NCBI RefSeq assembly: GCF_017654315.1
Contig: NZ_CP072203.1
Location: 5,394,001-5,458,000, forward strand
Direction of reading: 5' to 3'
DNA length: 64,000 nt
From: Gordonia polyisoprenivorans
GTDB lineage: Bacteria; Actinomycetota; Actinomycetes; Mycobacteriales; Mycobacteriaceae
Made by a program: the position numbers and the translations under genes. This document shows positions 52,383 through 61,122 of the stretch, piece after piece. Within the stretch, counting starts at the first letter, position 1. Each line of letters opens with the position of its first letter. The notes beneath the pieces are model-generated. The model was not told where the DNA came from, made no database searches, and worked only from the letters and a program-made list of their open reading frames with translations.

Positions 52383-53966
52383 TCAGTACGCGAACGAAAG
52401 CTGTTTGGGCTCATCGGAATCGGAGTCCTCGGACTCCACCTCCGGAGCGATGTGGTCATATGCCGCGGGACCCTCGATGGCGTAGCGCCGTTGCAGGAGG
52501 AACCACACCACACCCAGCCCGCCGTAGAGCAGCGTGAAGCCGATCATGGTGACCCACAGGATCGGTGGCGTGTGGTTGGAGACGCCGTCCTGCACGAGCA
52601 TGTGTATGCGCAACGGGTCGAGGTTGTTCTCCCAGTTGGGGGCGACGACCCATGGCTGGCGGCCCATCTCGGTGAAGATCCAGCCGGATGCGTTGGCCAG
52701 GAACGGGGTCGGGATCATCCAGAGGGCCAACAGGCCCAGGCGTCTGGATTCGACCACCTTCTTTCGTCGGGTGAACCACAGTCCACCGAAGGCCACGACG
52801 ACCGATCCGAGCGCCCAGGTGATCATCGCGCGGAATCCCCAGTAGGTGACGAACAGATTGGGGGCGAAGTTCTGGCCGGGCATGTTCAGCGCTTCCTGAT
52901 ATTGCGCCTGCAACTGATTCACACCCTGCAATGTTTCGCCGAAGCGGTGCGTGGCCAGGAAGGACAGCATGCCCGGGATCTCGATGACGTGGTCGATGTC
53001 GGCACAATTGTTCTGCCGCCCGATCGAGAGCACCGAGAAACCGGCATTCTCCTGGGTGTTGCACAGCGATTCCGCCGACGCCATCTTCATCGGTTGCTGT
53101 TTGAACATGATCTGGGCCTGGAAGTCCCCGGTGATGAACAGCAGCACACCGGCGACGATGGCCACCCAGCACGCGAACCGGGTCACCGGACGCCACAGGC
53201 GATGGGCGTCGCGCTCGAGATCCTCAGGGGTGGCGTCGATCTGGCTCGGCGAGGTGGTCTTGGGCATGCCACTCGTGTCGCCGGTGTCGATGGCCACCCG
53301 CAACTTCTTGGCGCGCCACATGTTTCGTGACATCCACCAGATGCCGATGCCGCCGACGAAGGTGGCCGCGGTCAACCACGCGCCGGCGATCACGTGCGGG
53401 AACGCCGCGAGGGTCGTGTTGTTGGTGATGACCGCCCAGAAGTTGTTCATGGCCGGGCGATTACGCGTTTCATCCCAGGCCACACCCACCGGGTGCTGCA
53501 TCCACGAGTTCGCGGCGATGATGAAGTACGCCGAGGCGGTCACGCCGATTGCGACCAGCCAGATGGTGGCCAGATGCACCCGGCGCGGCAGACGCGACCA
53601 GCCGAAGATCCAGAGTCCCAGGAATGTCGATTCGAGGAAGAAGGCGATCAATCCCTCGAGGGCCAGCGGTGCGCCGAACACATCGGCGACGTAGCGGCTG
53701 TACTCGCTCCAGTTCATTCCGAACTGGAACTCCTGCACGATGCCGGTGGCCACACCGAGCGCGAAATTGATCAGGAACAGCTTCCCGAAGAATTTCGTGG
53801 CCCGTAACCACTGCTCATTTCCGGTCTTGTGCCAGACCGTTTGCATGATCGCCACCATCGGTGCGAGACCGATGGTCAACGGGACGAACAGGAAGTGATA
53901 AACGGTCGTGATACCGAATTGCCATCGGGATAAATCCAGAGCGTTCAACGTCGCCTCGAATCGCAT
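52383..53966 (-). CDS. cydA: cytochrome bd oxidase subunit I
   Basis: A 527-residue heme-bearing subunit. WQFGITTVYHFLFVPLTIG has the N-terminal heme-axial His. GMNWSEYSRYVADVFGAPLALEGL contains the glutamates and arginine around the hemes, and NSWMQHPVGV the heme b558 His. The quinol loop around residues 250-330 is of moderate length, and EMGRQPWVV follows it. It is the first gene of cydABDC, with a dyad in its promoter region. The bd branch supports respiration at low O2. Confidence 0.96.
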   Translation of the reverse strand: MRFEATLNALDLSRWQFGITTVYHFLFVPLTIGLAPMVAIMQTVWHKTGNEQWLRATKFFGKLFLINFALGVATGIVQEFQFGMNWSEYSRYVADVFGAPLALEGLIAFFLESTFLGLWIFGWSRLPRRVHLATIWLVAIGVTASAYFIIAANSWMQHPVGVAWDETRNRPAMNNFWAVITNNTTLAAFPHVIAGAWLTAATFVGGIGIWWMSRNMWRAKKLRVAIDTGDTSGMPKTTSPSQIDATPEDLERDAHRLWRPVTRFACWVAIVAGVLLFITGDFQAQIMFKQQPMKMASAESLCNTQENAGFSVLSIGRQNNCADIDHVIEIPGMLSFLATHRFGETLQGVNQLQAQYQEALNMPGQNFAPNLFVTYWGFRAMITWALGSVVVAFGGLWFTRRKKVVESRRLGLLALWMIPTPFLANASGWIFTEMGRQPWVVAPNWENNLDPLRIHMLVQDGVSNHTPPILWVTMIGFTLLYGGLGVVWFLLQRRYAIEGPAAYDHIAPEVESEDSDSDEPKQLSFAY

Positions 53967-54003
53967 GGTCGCGCCTCGGGCTGCGAGACGCGGGACGAAA
54001 GTT

Positions 54004-54029
54004 GGCTACTACACCACGTAGTAACCATA
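54004..54029 (-). promoter_or_regulatory. operator-like dyad and -10 element upstream of cydA
   Basis: TACTAC and GTAGTA flank ACCAC (54007-54023), extended by outer GG and CC pairs. On the minus strand a TATGGT -10-like hexamer (54029-54024) abuts it, so the dyad would lie over the transcription start, a repressor position. The half-site resembles BlaI/MecI/CopY-family operators; this is suggestive only. Confidence 0.5.
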
Positions 54030-54146
54030 CCGGTGACGCTACGCCTGGCCACTCACGCGAACAAGCGCCGAAAGTCCCGTCACCTGGGTTCATTTGTGGG
54101 CTGGATCTCGCTGGTGCCCACGGGGAGACCCCGCAGACACCGACCA

Positions 54147-55097
54147 TTATCGGTCAGAAGAAATGGCGCGGTCGACCAAATCGATAAGATCCTGGCAAAC
54201 TTCCGTCACAGGCAGCAGGTGACCGTTGAGCGCGGTCACTCGCGCGGCGAGGGTGACGCTGCTGATCAGCCACACCGAATCGGCCTCGAGCAGATCGGCC
54301 GGACGTAGCACGCGGGTCTCGGTCTGCCAGCCCTCTTCGGCCGCCAACGCGAACGTCGCCACCTGGGTGGTGCCGGGCAGGATGCCGATTTCGGCCGGCG
54401 GCGTGACGAGTGTCTTCCCCATCACAGCGACCACCGTCGAGCGCGGACCCTCCAGAATCGCACCCTCACTGCTGACGTAGATCACGTCGTCGTACCCGTT
54501 GTCGGCGGCATGGCGAAGTGCCGCCATGTTGGTCGCGTAGCTCAGGGTCTTGGCACCGAGCAACTGCCACGGGGCGGCCTCGGCGACATCGATCGAATAC
54601 CCGCGATCCAGGGTGATCACCGAAACCCCATTCGCCCGGACGGCGGCGACCCGGTCGGCCACCGGCCCGACCGTCAGGTACGCCGTCGGCGCCCCGGACC
54701 CGGCGCCCGCGCCTGCCGGATGAGCTTCCCGACCACGCGAATAGACAAGGCGCAGAAGGCCTTCGGCGAACTCGCCGTTCCGGTCGACCCACGTGCGCGT
54801 CGCGACCTCGATCGCCGAACGCCATTTCTCGGCATCCGGCTCGGGCAGATCGAGCATCTCCGCGGAGCGGGCCAGGCGCTGCAGATGCAGGGTGACGCAC
54901 CGCGCCCACCCGTCGCGGATCAGCAGCGTCTCGAAGATCCCGTCGCCCCGCACCGCGGCCAGGTCGTCGGCATGCAGGAACGGGACCTCGGGATCGAGGA
55001 CGGTTCCGTCGAGGGCCACCAGGATGGACTGCGACACGGCGGACTGCGGCACGGCGGGCTGCGACACTGCGGACACGGACTTGTCGGGCTGGGACAT
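54147..55097 (-). CDS. pabC: PLP-dependent class IV aminotransferase-fold protein (aminodeoxychorismate lyase-like)
   Basis: A 316-residue fold-type IV PLP enzyme. VRGDGIFETLLIRDG is the N-terminal motif, GAKTLSYATNMAALRHA carries the Schiff-base lysine, and YVSSEGAILEGPRSTVVAV and GILPGTTQ bind cofactor phosphate. It is closest in style to 4-amino-4-deoxychorismate lyase (folate) or branched-chain/D-amino acid transaminases; Rv0812 is the positional counterpart. The N-terminus has a short repeat (VSQPAVPQSAVSQS), so the real start may be later. It ends just upstream of the cyd promoter and is divergent from the YgfZ-like gene. Confidence 0.82.
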   Translation of the reverse strand: MSQPDKSVSAVSQPAVPQSAVSQSILVALDGTVLDPEVPFLHADDLAAVRGDGIFETLLIRDGWARCVTLHLQRLARSAEMLDLPEPDAEKWRSAIEVATRTWVDRNGEFAEGLLRLVYSRGREAHPAGAGAGSGAPTAYLTVGPVADRVAAVRANGVSVITLDRGYSIDVAEAAPWQLLGAKTLSYATNMAALRHAADNGYDDVIYVSSEGAILEGPRSTVVAVMGKTLVTPPAEIGILPGTTQVATFALAAEEGWQTETRVLRPADLLEADSVWLISSVTLAARVTALNGHLLPVTEVCQDLIDLVDRAISSDR

Positions 55098-55134
55098 GCC
55101 GCCACCCTATCGACCCGCCGCGTAGACTCGACCC

Positions 55135-56328
55135 GTGAGCCGCTCACCCATCCTGACCAGGTATTCCAGCCAGGGCGCGGTCGCCGCTCCCGAGACTCCC
55201 ACCACCCCGCAGGGCACTGGAGTCGCCTGGCATTACGGCGATCCCCTCGGTGAGCAGCGGGCGGCGGTCCGCGGCGCGGCCATCGTCGACCGCACCGACC
55301 GCGCGGTCCTCGAACTCCCCGGCCCCGAACGCCTCACCTGGCTGAACACGATCTGCTCGCAGCAGGTGAGCGATCTCGGTGACCGGTCGAGTGCCGAGGC
55401 GCTGTCCCTCGACGCCAACGGGCGGGTCGAGGATCATTTCGTGCTCACCGACGTCGACGAGGTCACCTGGATCGACACCGAGGCCGCACGCGGCGAGGCC
55501 CTGCTGACATTTCTCACCAGGATGGTCTTCTGGGCCAAGGTGCAGCCCGCGGCGCGTACCGACGTCAAGGTCCTCACCCTCATCGGCCCCGACGCGGTGC
55601 GCGGACCGATCGCCGATCTCCTCGAGATCGACCCCGAAGCCGCGCCCTACCAGGCCGGTGACCTGCCCGAATCCCATCACGAGGACGAGCCGCTCGGCTT
55701 CTGGCGAATGATGCCTCCGCTGTCGGAGGGCCCGCACGCCGACACCTCGCTCCCGATGGTCGACCTCGTCGTACCGGAGTTCCTGCTGCTGCGCTGGTGG
55801 GAGCAGCTCACCGAGGCCGGCGCGCGGATGGCCGGCAGCTGGGCCTTCGACGCCCTGCGCGTCGCCGCCCGGCGTCCCCGCCTCGGCGTCGACACCGACG
55901 AACGCACCATCCCCCACGAGGCGGGGTGGATCGGCGGCCCGGAGCGTTTCGGCGCCGTCCACCTCGACAAGGGCTGCTACCGCGGTCAGGAGACCGTCGC
56001 CCGCGTACACAATCTCGGCAAGCCGCCGCGCCAACTCGTGCTGCTGCACCTCGACGGCAGCTCCGATCACCGTCCGCCGCCCGGAACCCCGATCACCGCG
56101 GGCGGGCGCACCGTCGGCCGCCTCGGCACCGCCGTCGACCACTTCGACCTCGGTCCCATCGCCCTCGGACTCCTCAAGCGCGGCATCGGCCCCGACGTCG
56201 AGTTGCTCGTGGCCGCCGACGCCGACGAGCCCCCGATGGCCGCCCGCGTCGATCCCGACTCCGTGGACGCCGACGATCGGGTGCAGGCGGGCCGGGCGGC
56301 CATCGAACGCCTTCGCGGCCGGGCATGA
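55135..56328 (+). CDS. ygfZ: YgfZ/GcvT-domain folate-binding protein
   Basis: A 397-residue tetrahydrofolate-dependent protein of the YgfZ/IBA57 family, which helps assemble or repair Fe-S clusters. The hallmark KGCYRGQE is present as DKGCYRGQETVARVHNLGKP near residue 282; ERLTWLNTICSQQVSDL and LDANGRVEDHFVL are GcvT-fold landmarks. The start is GTG. It is divergent from the pabC-like gene at 37 bp and overlaps the MOSC gene by four bases. It is syntenic with Rv0811c. Confidence 0.87.
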   Translation: MSRSPILTRYSSQGAVAAPETPTTPQGTGVAWHYGDPLGEQRAAVRGAAIVDRTDRAVLELPGPERLTWLNTICSQQVSDLGDRSSAEALSLDANGRVEDHFVLTDVDEVTWIDTEAARGEALLTFLTRMVFWAKVQPAARTDVKVLTLIGPDAVRGPIADLLEIDPEAAPYQAGDLPESHHEDEPLGFWRMMPPLSEGPHADTSLPMVDLVVPEFLLLRWWEQLTEAGARMAGSWAFDALRVAARRPRLGVDTDERTIPHEAGWIGGPERFGAVHLDKGCYRGQETVARVHNLGKPPRQLVLLHLDGSSDHRPPPGTPITAGGRTVGRLGTAVDHFDLGPIALGLLKRGIGPDVELLVAADADEPPMAARVDPDSVDADDRVQAGRAAIERLRGRA

Positions 56329-57032
56329 CGGTGACACCGCACGAGCCGGCTCACCTGGGTCCTGCACACCAGGGTCAGCCGGACGGGCGCGTCCTGGCTG
56401 TCTGCGCGGTCCACGCCGACGTCGACCTCGGCAGGGCGGGCATCAGCGCGATCGACAAGCGGCCGCACGACGGGCGGGTGCAGGTCGGCGAGCTCGGCCT
56501 GGTGACCGACCACGTCCGTGACACGAAACACCATGGGGGCCACGACCAGGCCGTCTACGCCTACGACGACCACGAGGCGCGCCGCTGGGCCGACGAACTC
56601 GGCCGCGACCTGCCCTACGGCTGGTTCGGTGAGAACCTGCGCGTCGACGGCCTACCCGTCACCGACGCGCTCGTCGGCGAACGCTGGTGGGTGGGCCCAC
56701 CGGACGACCCGTCGACCGGCGTCCTGCTGGAGACCACCATCCCCCGGACCCCGTGCCGGACCTTCGCCGCCTGGGCGGGCGAGCCCCGGTGGGTCAAGCG
56801 GTTCATGCAGCAGGGCGACGTGGGCACCTACCTGCGGGTTCTCACGCCCGGGAGCATCGGGGCCGGCGACGCGATCCGCGTCGTCTCGCGCCCGGACCAC
56901 GGGGTCACCGTCCGCGATCTGCTGACCGGCACCGACGCCGAGCCCCTGCAGACCCTGCTGGCCGCCGACGACCTGCCCGCGAAGGTCCGCCGCGAGGCGA
57001 GCCGACACCTCGCACGCGTCGTTGAGGTCTGA
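56325..57032 (+). CDS. MOSC domain-containing protein
   Basis: A 235-residue protein with a MOSC (molybdenum cofactor sulfurase C-terminal) domain: KRPHDGRVQVGELGLVTDHV, HHGGHDQAVYAYDDHEARRWADEL, GWFGENLRVDGL and RTPCRTFAAW. Members such as YiiM reduce N-hydroxylated bases or act in molybdenum cofactor chemistry. The conserved cysteine of the fold is present in TPCRTF. The ATG overlaps the YgfZ-like stop by four bases, so the two are translated together. Confidence 0.87.
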   Translation: MTVTPHEPAHLGPAHQGQPDGRVLAVCAVHADVDLGRAGISAIDKRPHDGRVQVGELGLVTDHVRDTKHHGGHDQAVYAYDDHEARRWADELGRDLPYGWFGENLRVDGLPVTDALVGERWWVGPPDDPSTGVLLETTIPRTPCRTFAAWAGEPRWVKRFMQQGDVGTYLRVLTPGSIGAGDAIRVVSRPDHGVTVRDLLTGTDAEPLQTLLAADDLPAKVRREASRHLARVVEV

Positions 57033-57138
57033 CGAACCGCCCGGCTCGAGGACTCCGGCAAACCACCCGGACAACACCCCATCACAGCTGTTCGGCGTGC
57101 CATTGCCGGGGCGATCCGCGTAATCGCGAAACGCGCGC

Positions 57139-57205
57139 TAAACTGGTGCCCACGAGATACTCAACTACCGAGAGAACGGGGCCGCCACCAGTTTGGCCGC
57201 CCCGT
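57139..57205 (+). promoter_or_regulatory. promoter and leader hairpin of the DUF3073 gene
   Basis: A -10-like TAAACT at 57139-57144 implies a leader of about 75 nt. Inside it ACGGGGCCGCC (57176-57186) pairs with GGCCGCCCCGT (57195-57205) around ACCAGTTT, with one C-C mismatch. The hairpin ends 21 nt before the ATG, above the GAGGGGGT ribosome site, so it might influence translation or mRNA stability. Confidence 0.5.
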
Positions 57206-57226
57206 CATTGTGCGAGGGGGTCCCAT

Positions 57227-57403
57227 ATGGGCCGCGGCCGGGCTAAAGCAAAGCAGACGAAGGTTGCTCGTCAGCTGAAGTACTCCACTCCCCACACCGA
57301 TTTCGACAGCTTGCAGCGCGAGTTGTCGGGTTCGGCGGATTCGGCAGACCGCCCGGATCCGGTGGAGGAGTGGCTTGAAGAGGACGAGTGGCGCCGCGCC
57401 TGA
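57227..57403 (+). CDS. DUF3073 family protein
   Basis: A 58-residue conserved actinobacterial protein, MGRGRAKAKQTKVARQLKY then STPHTDFDSLQREL, with a basic N-terminal half and a very acidic C-terminus (VEEWLEEDEWRRA). The start is set by the strong GAGGGGGT and by the family's constant MGRGRAKAKQ. Function is unknown. It is syntenic with Rv0810c next to purM. It is convergent with purM across a nested hairpin. Confidence 0.92.
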   Translation: MGRGRAKAKQTKVARQLKYSTPHTDFDSLQRELSGSADSADRPDPVEEWLEEDEWRRA

Positions 57404-57479
57404 GCGCGAACGCCCTCATTTCGCTCACCCCTTGACGCCGACTGCCCCGGCGTCGTCGTCACGGTAACGCCACCACAGG

Positions 57480-57542
57480 CGATCACCGGTCCGATCTTCT
57501 GACGCATTTCTCGAATGCGCCGGGCGAACGGACCGGTGATCG
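57480..57542. terminator. nested bidirectional terminator between DUF3073 gene and purM
   Basis: Outer arms of 14 bp (CGATCACCGGTCCG and its complement) enclose an inner hairpin CGCATT-TCTCG-AATGCG at 57503-57519. It lies between two convergent genes and is followed on the plus side by TTGGTTTTCG, so it should stop both transcripts. Confidence 0.82.
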
Positions 57543-57615
57543 TTGGTTTTCGCGACGCTTCGGGCCGCTTTCGCGCAGCGTCGGGCCCGGATCGGGCTAT
57601 CTGAAGCGCGGGTTG

Positions 57616-58746
57616 TCAGAAGCGCGGGTGGTCGCCGACGAGGTTCACACGCCCCGATCCGCCCTTGACCTCGGGATTGCGCTTGATGGTGCCGAGCACC
57701 CAGTTGTCGACGTGGCGCGCGGTCAGTACCGCCTGGGCACGATCGGTGTCCTCGGGCGCCACCACGGCCACCATGCCGACACCCATGTTGAAGGTGCGTT
57801 CCATCTCGGCCTGCTCGACGCGACCGCGCTGGGCGATCATGGCGAAAATCGGTGCGGGAGTCCAGGTGTTGCGTTCGAGTTCGGCAACGAGCCCCGACGG
57901 GATGACCCGGGCCAGATTCTCCGCGAGCCCCCCACCGGTGATGTGGGCGAACGTCCGCACGTCCGCCTCGGCCGCCAGCGCGAGGCAATCGCGTGCGTAG
58001 ATGCGCGTCGGTTCAAGCAGTTCCTCACCGAGGGTGCGACCGAATTCCTCGACGTCGCCTGCGAGATCCATGTGGCCCCAGTCGAGAAGCACCTTGCGCG
58101 CCAGCGAATATCCGTTGGAGTGCAGGCCCGAGGAGCCCAATGCGATCACCGAGTCGCCGGCGCGGACCCGATCCGGCGAGAGCACCTGGTCGGCCTCGAC
58201 GACGCCGACCGCGGTTGCCGAGAGGTCGTAGTGGTCGTCACGCATGAGACCGGGATGTTCGGCGGTCTCGCCGCCGAGCAGTGCGCAACCGGCGATCACG
58301 CAGCCGTCGGCGATGCCGGCGACGATCTCGGCGACGGTCTCCGGAACCACCTTGCCGATGGCGATGTAGTCCTGCAGGAACAGTGGCTCGGCGCCGCACA
58401 CCACGAGGTCGTCGACGCACATGGCCACGAGGTCCTGGCCGACGGTGTCGTGTTTGCCGATCGCCTGGGCGACGGCGAGTTTGGTGCCGACGCCGTCGCT
58501 CGCCGCGGCGAGCACCGGCTCGCGGTAGTTGCCCTTGAGGGCGAAGAGCCCGGAGAAACCGCCGAGGCCGCCGAGGACCTCCGGGCGGGTGGCGCGTTTG
58601 GCGTGCGGACCGATCAGCTGGACAGCGCGATCGCCGGCGTCGATGTCGACCCCGGCCCCCGCGTACGACAGGCCGCCAGAAGGAAGTTCCGCGGAAGGTG
58701 AAGTGGACTTCTCGTCAGCCGCATCCGGTTCGCTCACGGGAGACAC
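57616..58746 (-). CDS. purM: phosphoribosylformylglycinamidine cyclo-ligase
   Basis: A 376-residue AIR synthetase catalysing the fifth step of purine synthesis. Motifs are LSYAGAGVDIDAGDRAV, AASDGVGTKLAVA, ALGSSGLHSNGYSLAR and HITGGGLAENLARV. The first 25 residues are a polar extension. It follows purF by 14 bp on the minus strand, a conserved purF-purM operon. Confidence 0.96.
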   Translation of the reverse strand: MSPVSEPDAADEKSTSPSAELPSGGLSYAGAGVDIDAGDRAVQLIGPHAKRATRPEVLGGLGGFSGLFALKGNYREPVLAAASDGVGTKLAVAQAIGKHDTVGQDLVAMCVDDLVVCGAEPLFLQDYIAIGKVVPETVAEIVAGIADGCVIAGCALLGGETAEHPGLMRDDHYDLSATAVGVVEADQVLSPDRVRAGDSVIALGSSGLHSNGYSLARKVLLDWGHMDLAGDVEEFGRTLGEELLEPTRIYARDCLALAAEADVRTFAHITGGGLAENLARVIPSGLVAELERNTWTPAPIFAMIAQRGRVEQAEMERTFNMGVGMVAVVAPEDTDRAQAVLTARHVDNWVLGTIKRNPEVKGGSGRVNLVGDHPRF

Positions 58747-58760
58747 GCTACCCGAGTGCT

Positions 58761-60344
58761 TCAGGGCCGCATCACGGCGCTGACGTTGTCATTGGGAGCG
58801 GTCAATGGGTCGATCCGGACATCGTCGGCAGCGTTGGCGAGCATCTGCTCGAGCACCGCCTTGCCCAGTGACGACTCCTTGGGCAGCTCGATCGGATAGT
58901 TGCCGTCGAAGCACGCCGCACACAGCGCCGACGGTTCCTGATGCGTCGCCGCGATCATCTCCTCGGTGCTGATGTAGCCGAGCGAATCGGCGCCGATCGC
59001 CTGTCGGACGCCCTCGACCATGTGCTCCTCGGACTCCATGCCGTTGGCGATCAGTTCCGCGGGCGAGGCGAAGTCGATGCCGTAGAAACAGGGCCAACGC
59101 ACCGGACTCGACGCGATACGGACGTGCACCTCGGCCGCGCCCGCCTCCCGCAGCATCCGGATCAGTGCGCGTTGGGTGTTGCCACGCACGATCGAATCAT
59201 CAACGACAACAAGGCGTTTGCCGCGGATCACCTCTTTGAGCGGGTTCAGCTTGAGGCGGATGCCGAGCTGGCGAATGGTCTGCGAGGGCTGGATGAAGGT
59301 ACGGCCAACATAGGCGTTCTTCATCAGCCCCTGCCCGTAGGGGATACCCGACTCCTGGGCGAACCCGACGGCCGCGGGCGTACCCGACTCGGGGACGGGG
59401 ATCACCAGGTCACCGACCGCCGGGAACTCGCGGGCCAGCCGCCGCCCGATGTCGACACGCGTGGAGTGCACCGATCGGCCGTGGATGATGCTGTCCGGGC
59501 GGGCGAGGTAGACGTACTCGAAGACGCAGCCGCGTGGCGTCGGCTCGGCGAAGCGGGAACTGCGGACGCCGTCGGCGTCGATGGCGAGCAGTTCGCCGGG
59601 TTCGATGTCGCGCACGAACGACGCACCGACGATGTCGAGGGCCGCGGTCTCCGAAGCGACGACCCACCCGCGATCGAGCCGGCCCAGGCACAGCGGGCGG
59701 ACGCCGTGCGGGTCACGCGCCGCGTACAGGGTGTGCTCGTCCATGAAGGTCAGGCAGAACGCACCCCGCAGGGTCGGGAGCAACTCCATGGCCGCCTGCT
59801 CGATGCTGCTGTCGGCGGCACCATGGGCCAGCAGCGCACCCACGACGTCGGAATCCGACGTCGCCGCGGTGCTCTTGATGCCGACCTCACGTGCCCGCGC
59901 CGCGAGCTGCGCGGTGTTGACCAGGTTGCCGTTGTGTCCGAGCGCAACCCCGGTGCCGGCGTCGGTGGTGCGGAAGATCGGTTGGGAGTTCTCCCAGGTG
60001 GTCGATCCGGTCGTCGAGTAGCGGCAATGGCCGATCGCGACGTGGCCGACCATCGATGCCAGCGTCTGCTCGTCGAACACCTGGCTGACGAGTCCGAGAT
60101 CTTTGAAGACCAGCACCTGCGAGCCGTCACCGACCGCGATTCCGGCGGCCTCCTGGCCACGGTGTTGCAGGGCGTAGAGGCCGTAGTACGAGAGCTTCGC
60201 GACGTCCTCACCAGGGGCCCAGACACCAAAAACGCCGCACTCCTCGCGCGGCTCGTTCTCGGGTTCGTCGATCGGTCGGGTCGAGGGACATCCCTGCGAC
60301 GTGGGGGCCAGGAGGTTCCGGCCGGCTATCGACTCTTCGGTCAT
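58761..60344 (-). CDS. purF: amidophosphoribosyltransferase
   Basis: A 527-residue enzyme that commits PRPP to purine synthesis. It is an Ntn-type glutamine amidotransferase: a propeptide of about 35 residues precedes Cys36 in REECGVFGVW, which must be cleaved to expose the nucleophile. The phosphoribosyltransferase domain has the PRPP loop LVVVDDSIVRGNTQRAL, and C-terminal cysteines (CFYGIDF, CAACFDGNYP) fit the Fe-S-containing class. MTEESIAG is used as start; an in-frame ATG 18 codons earlier lacks support. It is co-transcribed with purM. Confidence 0.95.
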   Translation of the reverse strand: MTEESIAGRNLLAPTSQGCPSTRPIDEPENEPREECGVFGVWAPGEDVAKLSYYGLYALQHRGQEAAGIAVGDGSQVLVFKDLGLVSQVFDEQTLASMVGHVAIGHCRYSTTGSTTWENSQPIFRTTDAGTGVALGHNGNLVNTAQLAARAREVGIKSTAATSDSDVVGALLAHGAADSSIEQAAMELLPTLRGAFCLTFMDEHTLYAARDPHGVRPLCLGRLDRGWVVASETAALDIVGASFVRDIEPGELLAIDADGVRSSRFAEPTPRGCVFEYVYLARPDSIIHGRSVHSTRVDIGRRLAREFPAVGDLVIPVPESGTPAAVGFAQESGIPYGQGLMKNAYVGRTFIQPSQTIRQLGIRLKLNPLKEVIRGKRLVVVDDSIVRGNTQRALIRMLREAGAAEVHVRIASSPVRWPCFYGIDFASPAELIANGMESEEHMVEGVRQAIGADSLGYISTEEMIAATHQEPSALCAACFDGNYPIELPKESSLGKAVLEQMLANAADDVRIDPLTAPNDNVSAVMRP

Positions 60345-60571
60345 CGACGATCTCCCTGGGGCTGGGCTCTGGTCTGCACATTCGGACGCGGACACCACGG
60401 CCGGATGAGATGTCGGGTCACGATGGTGATCCGATCACGGGCGAGACCGGCCGTGCGGAAGCCAACGCGGCAATGGGCTGGAGACCCTACGGAGTCTACC
60501 GATCGGTACTGCCCCGATGCCAACCGTGCAGCGACGACGCGCCCGACGTTATTCCGCGACGGTGAGCAGGG

Positions 60572-61003
60572 TCATAGTCCGGTCCGGGGCACCGGCACCA
60601 GTGGCAGCCACTGCGCGACCTCGCCCGCGCGGGATCCCGACGCCGTGACCGCACCGGATTCGACGGCATCGGCGAATCGCACATCCCCCACGACCAGGCT
60701 CAACCAGGTGCGCGGGTCGGTCTCCACGACGTTCGGCGGAGTCCCCCGCGTGTGCCGCGGACCCTCGATGCATTGGACGGCCACGTACGGTGGCACTCGG
60801 ACCTCGACGGAGTTCCCCGGTGCGATGTCCTCGAGCGTGCGCGCGGTCAGCCGGACCGCGGCCGCGAGCGTGGGCCGAGCAGGCGCGGGCAGTTGCTCAT
60901 CACGCAACCACTCGACGACGGCGAGAACCGCCGCGCGAGTGTCGGTGGGATCGATGGGCTTTCGGGCGGGCACGCCGCCCATGATGCCTCGCGGCCGATT
61001 CAC
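60572..61003 (-). CDS. sterol carrier-like family protein
   Basis: A 143-residue protein of the actinobacterial SCP-like family found next to purF (Rv0807 by position). Helix AAVLAVVEWLRDEQ, strand-rich VEVRVPPYVAVQCIEGP and RGTPPNVVETDPRTWLSLVVG followed by a C-terminal helix fit a small lipid- or substrate-binding alpha/beta fold. Its role is unknown. The start could be ATG 61003 or the ATG of MGGVPARK seven codons later. The 227-bp gap to purF holds the purF promoter. Confidence 0.78.
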   Translation of the reverse strand: MNRPRGIMGGVPARKPIDPTDTRAAVLAVVEWLRDEQLPAPARPTLAAAVRLTARTLEDIAPGNSVEVRVPPYVAVQCIEGPRHTRGTPPNVVETDPRTWLSLVVGDVRFADAVESGAVTASGSRAGEVAQWLPLVPVPRTGL

Positions 61004-61122
61004 GCCGCTCCTCGCGGCGGGTATAGCGACGCCCGCGGGTAGTCAGGACCCATTCCGGTAACGCTCCGGCCGAACCCGACGACATCATCAGTACCATTTG
61101 TCACACTAACAACGTCAGTAAC

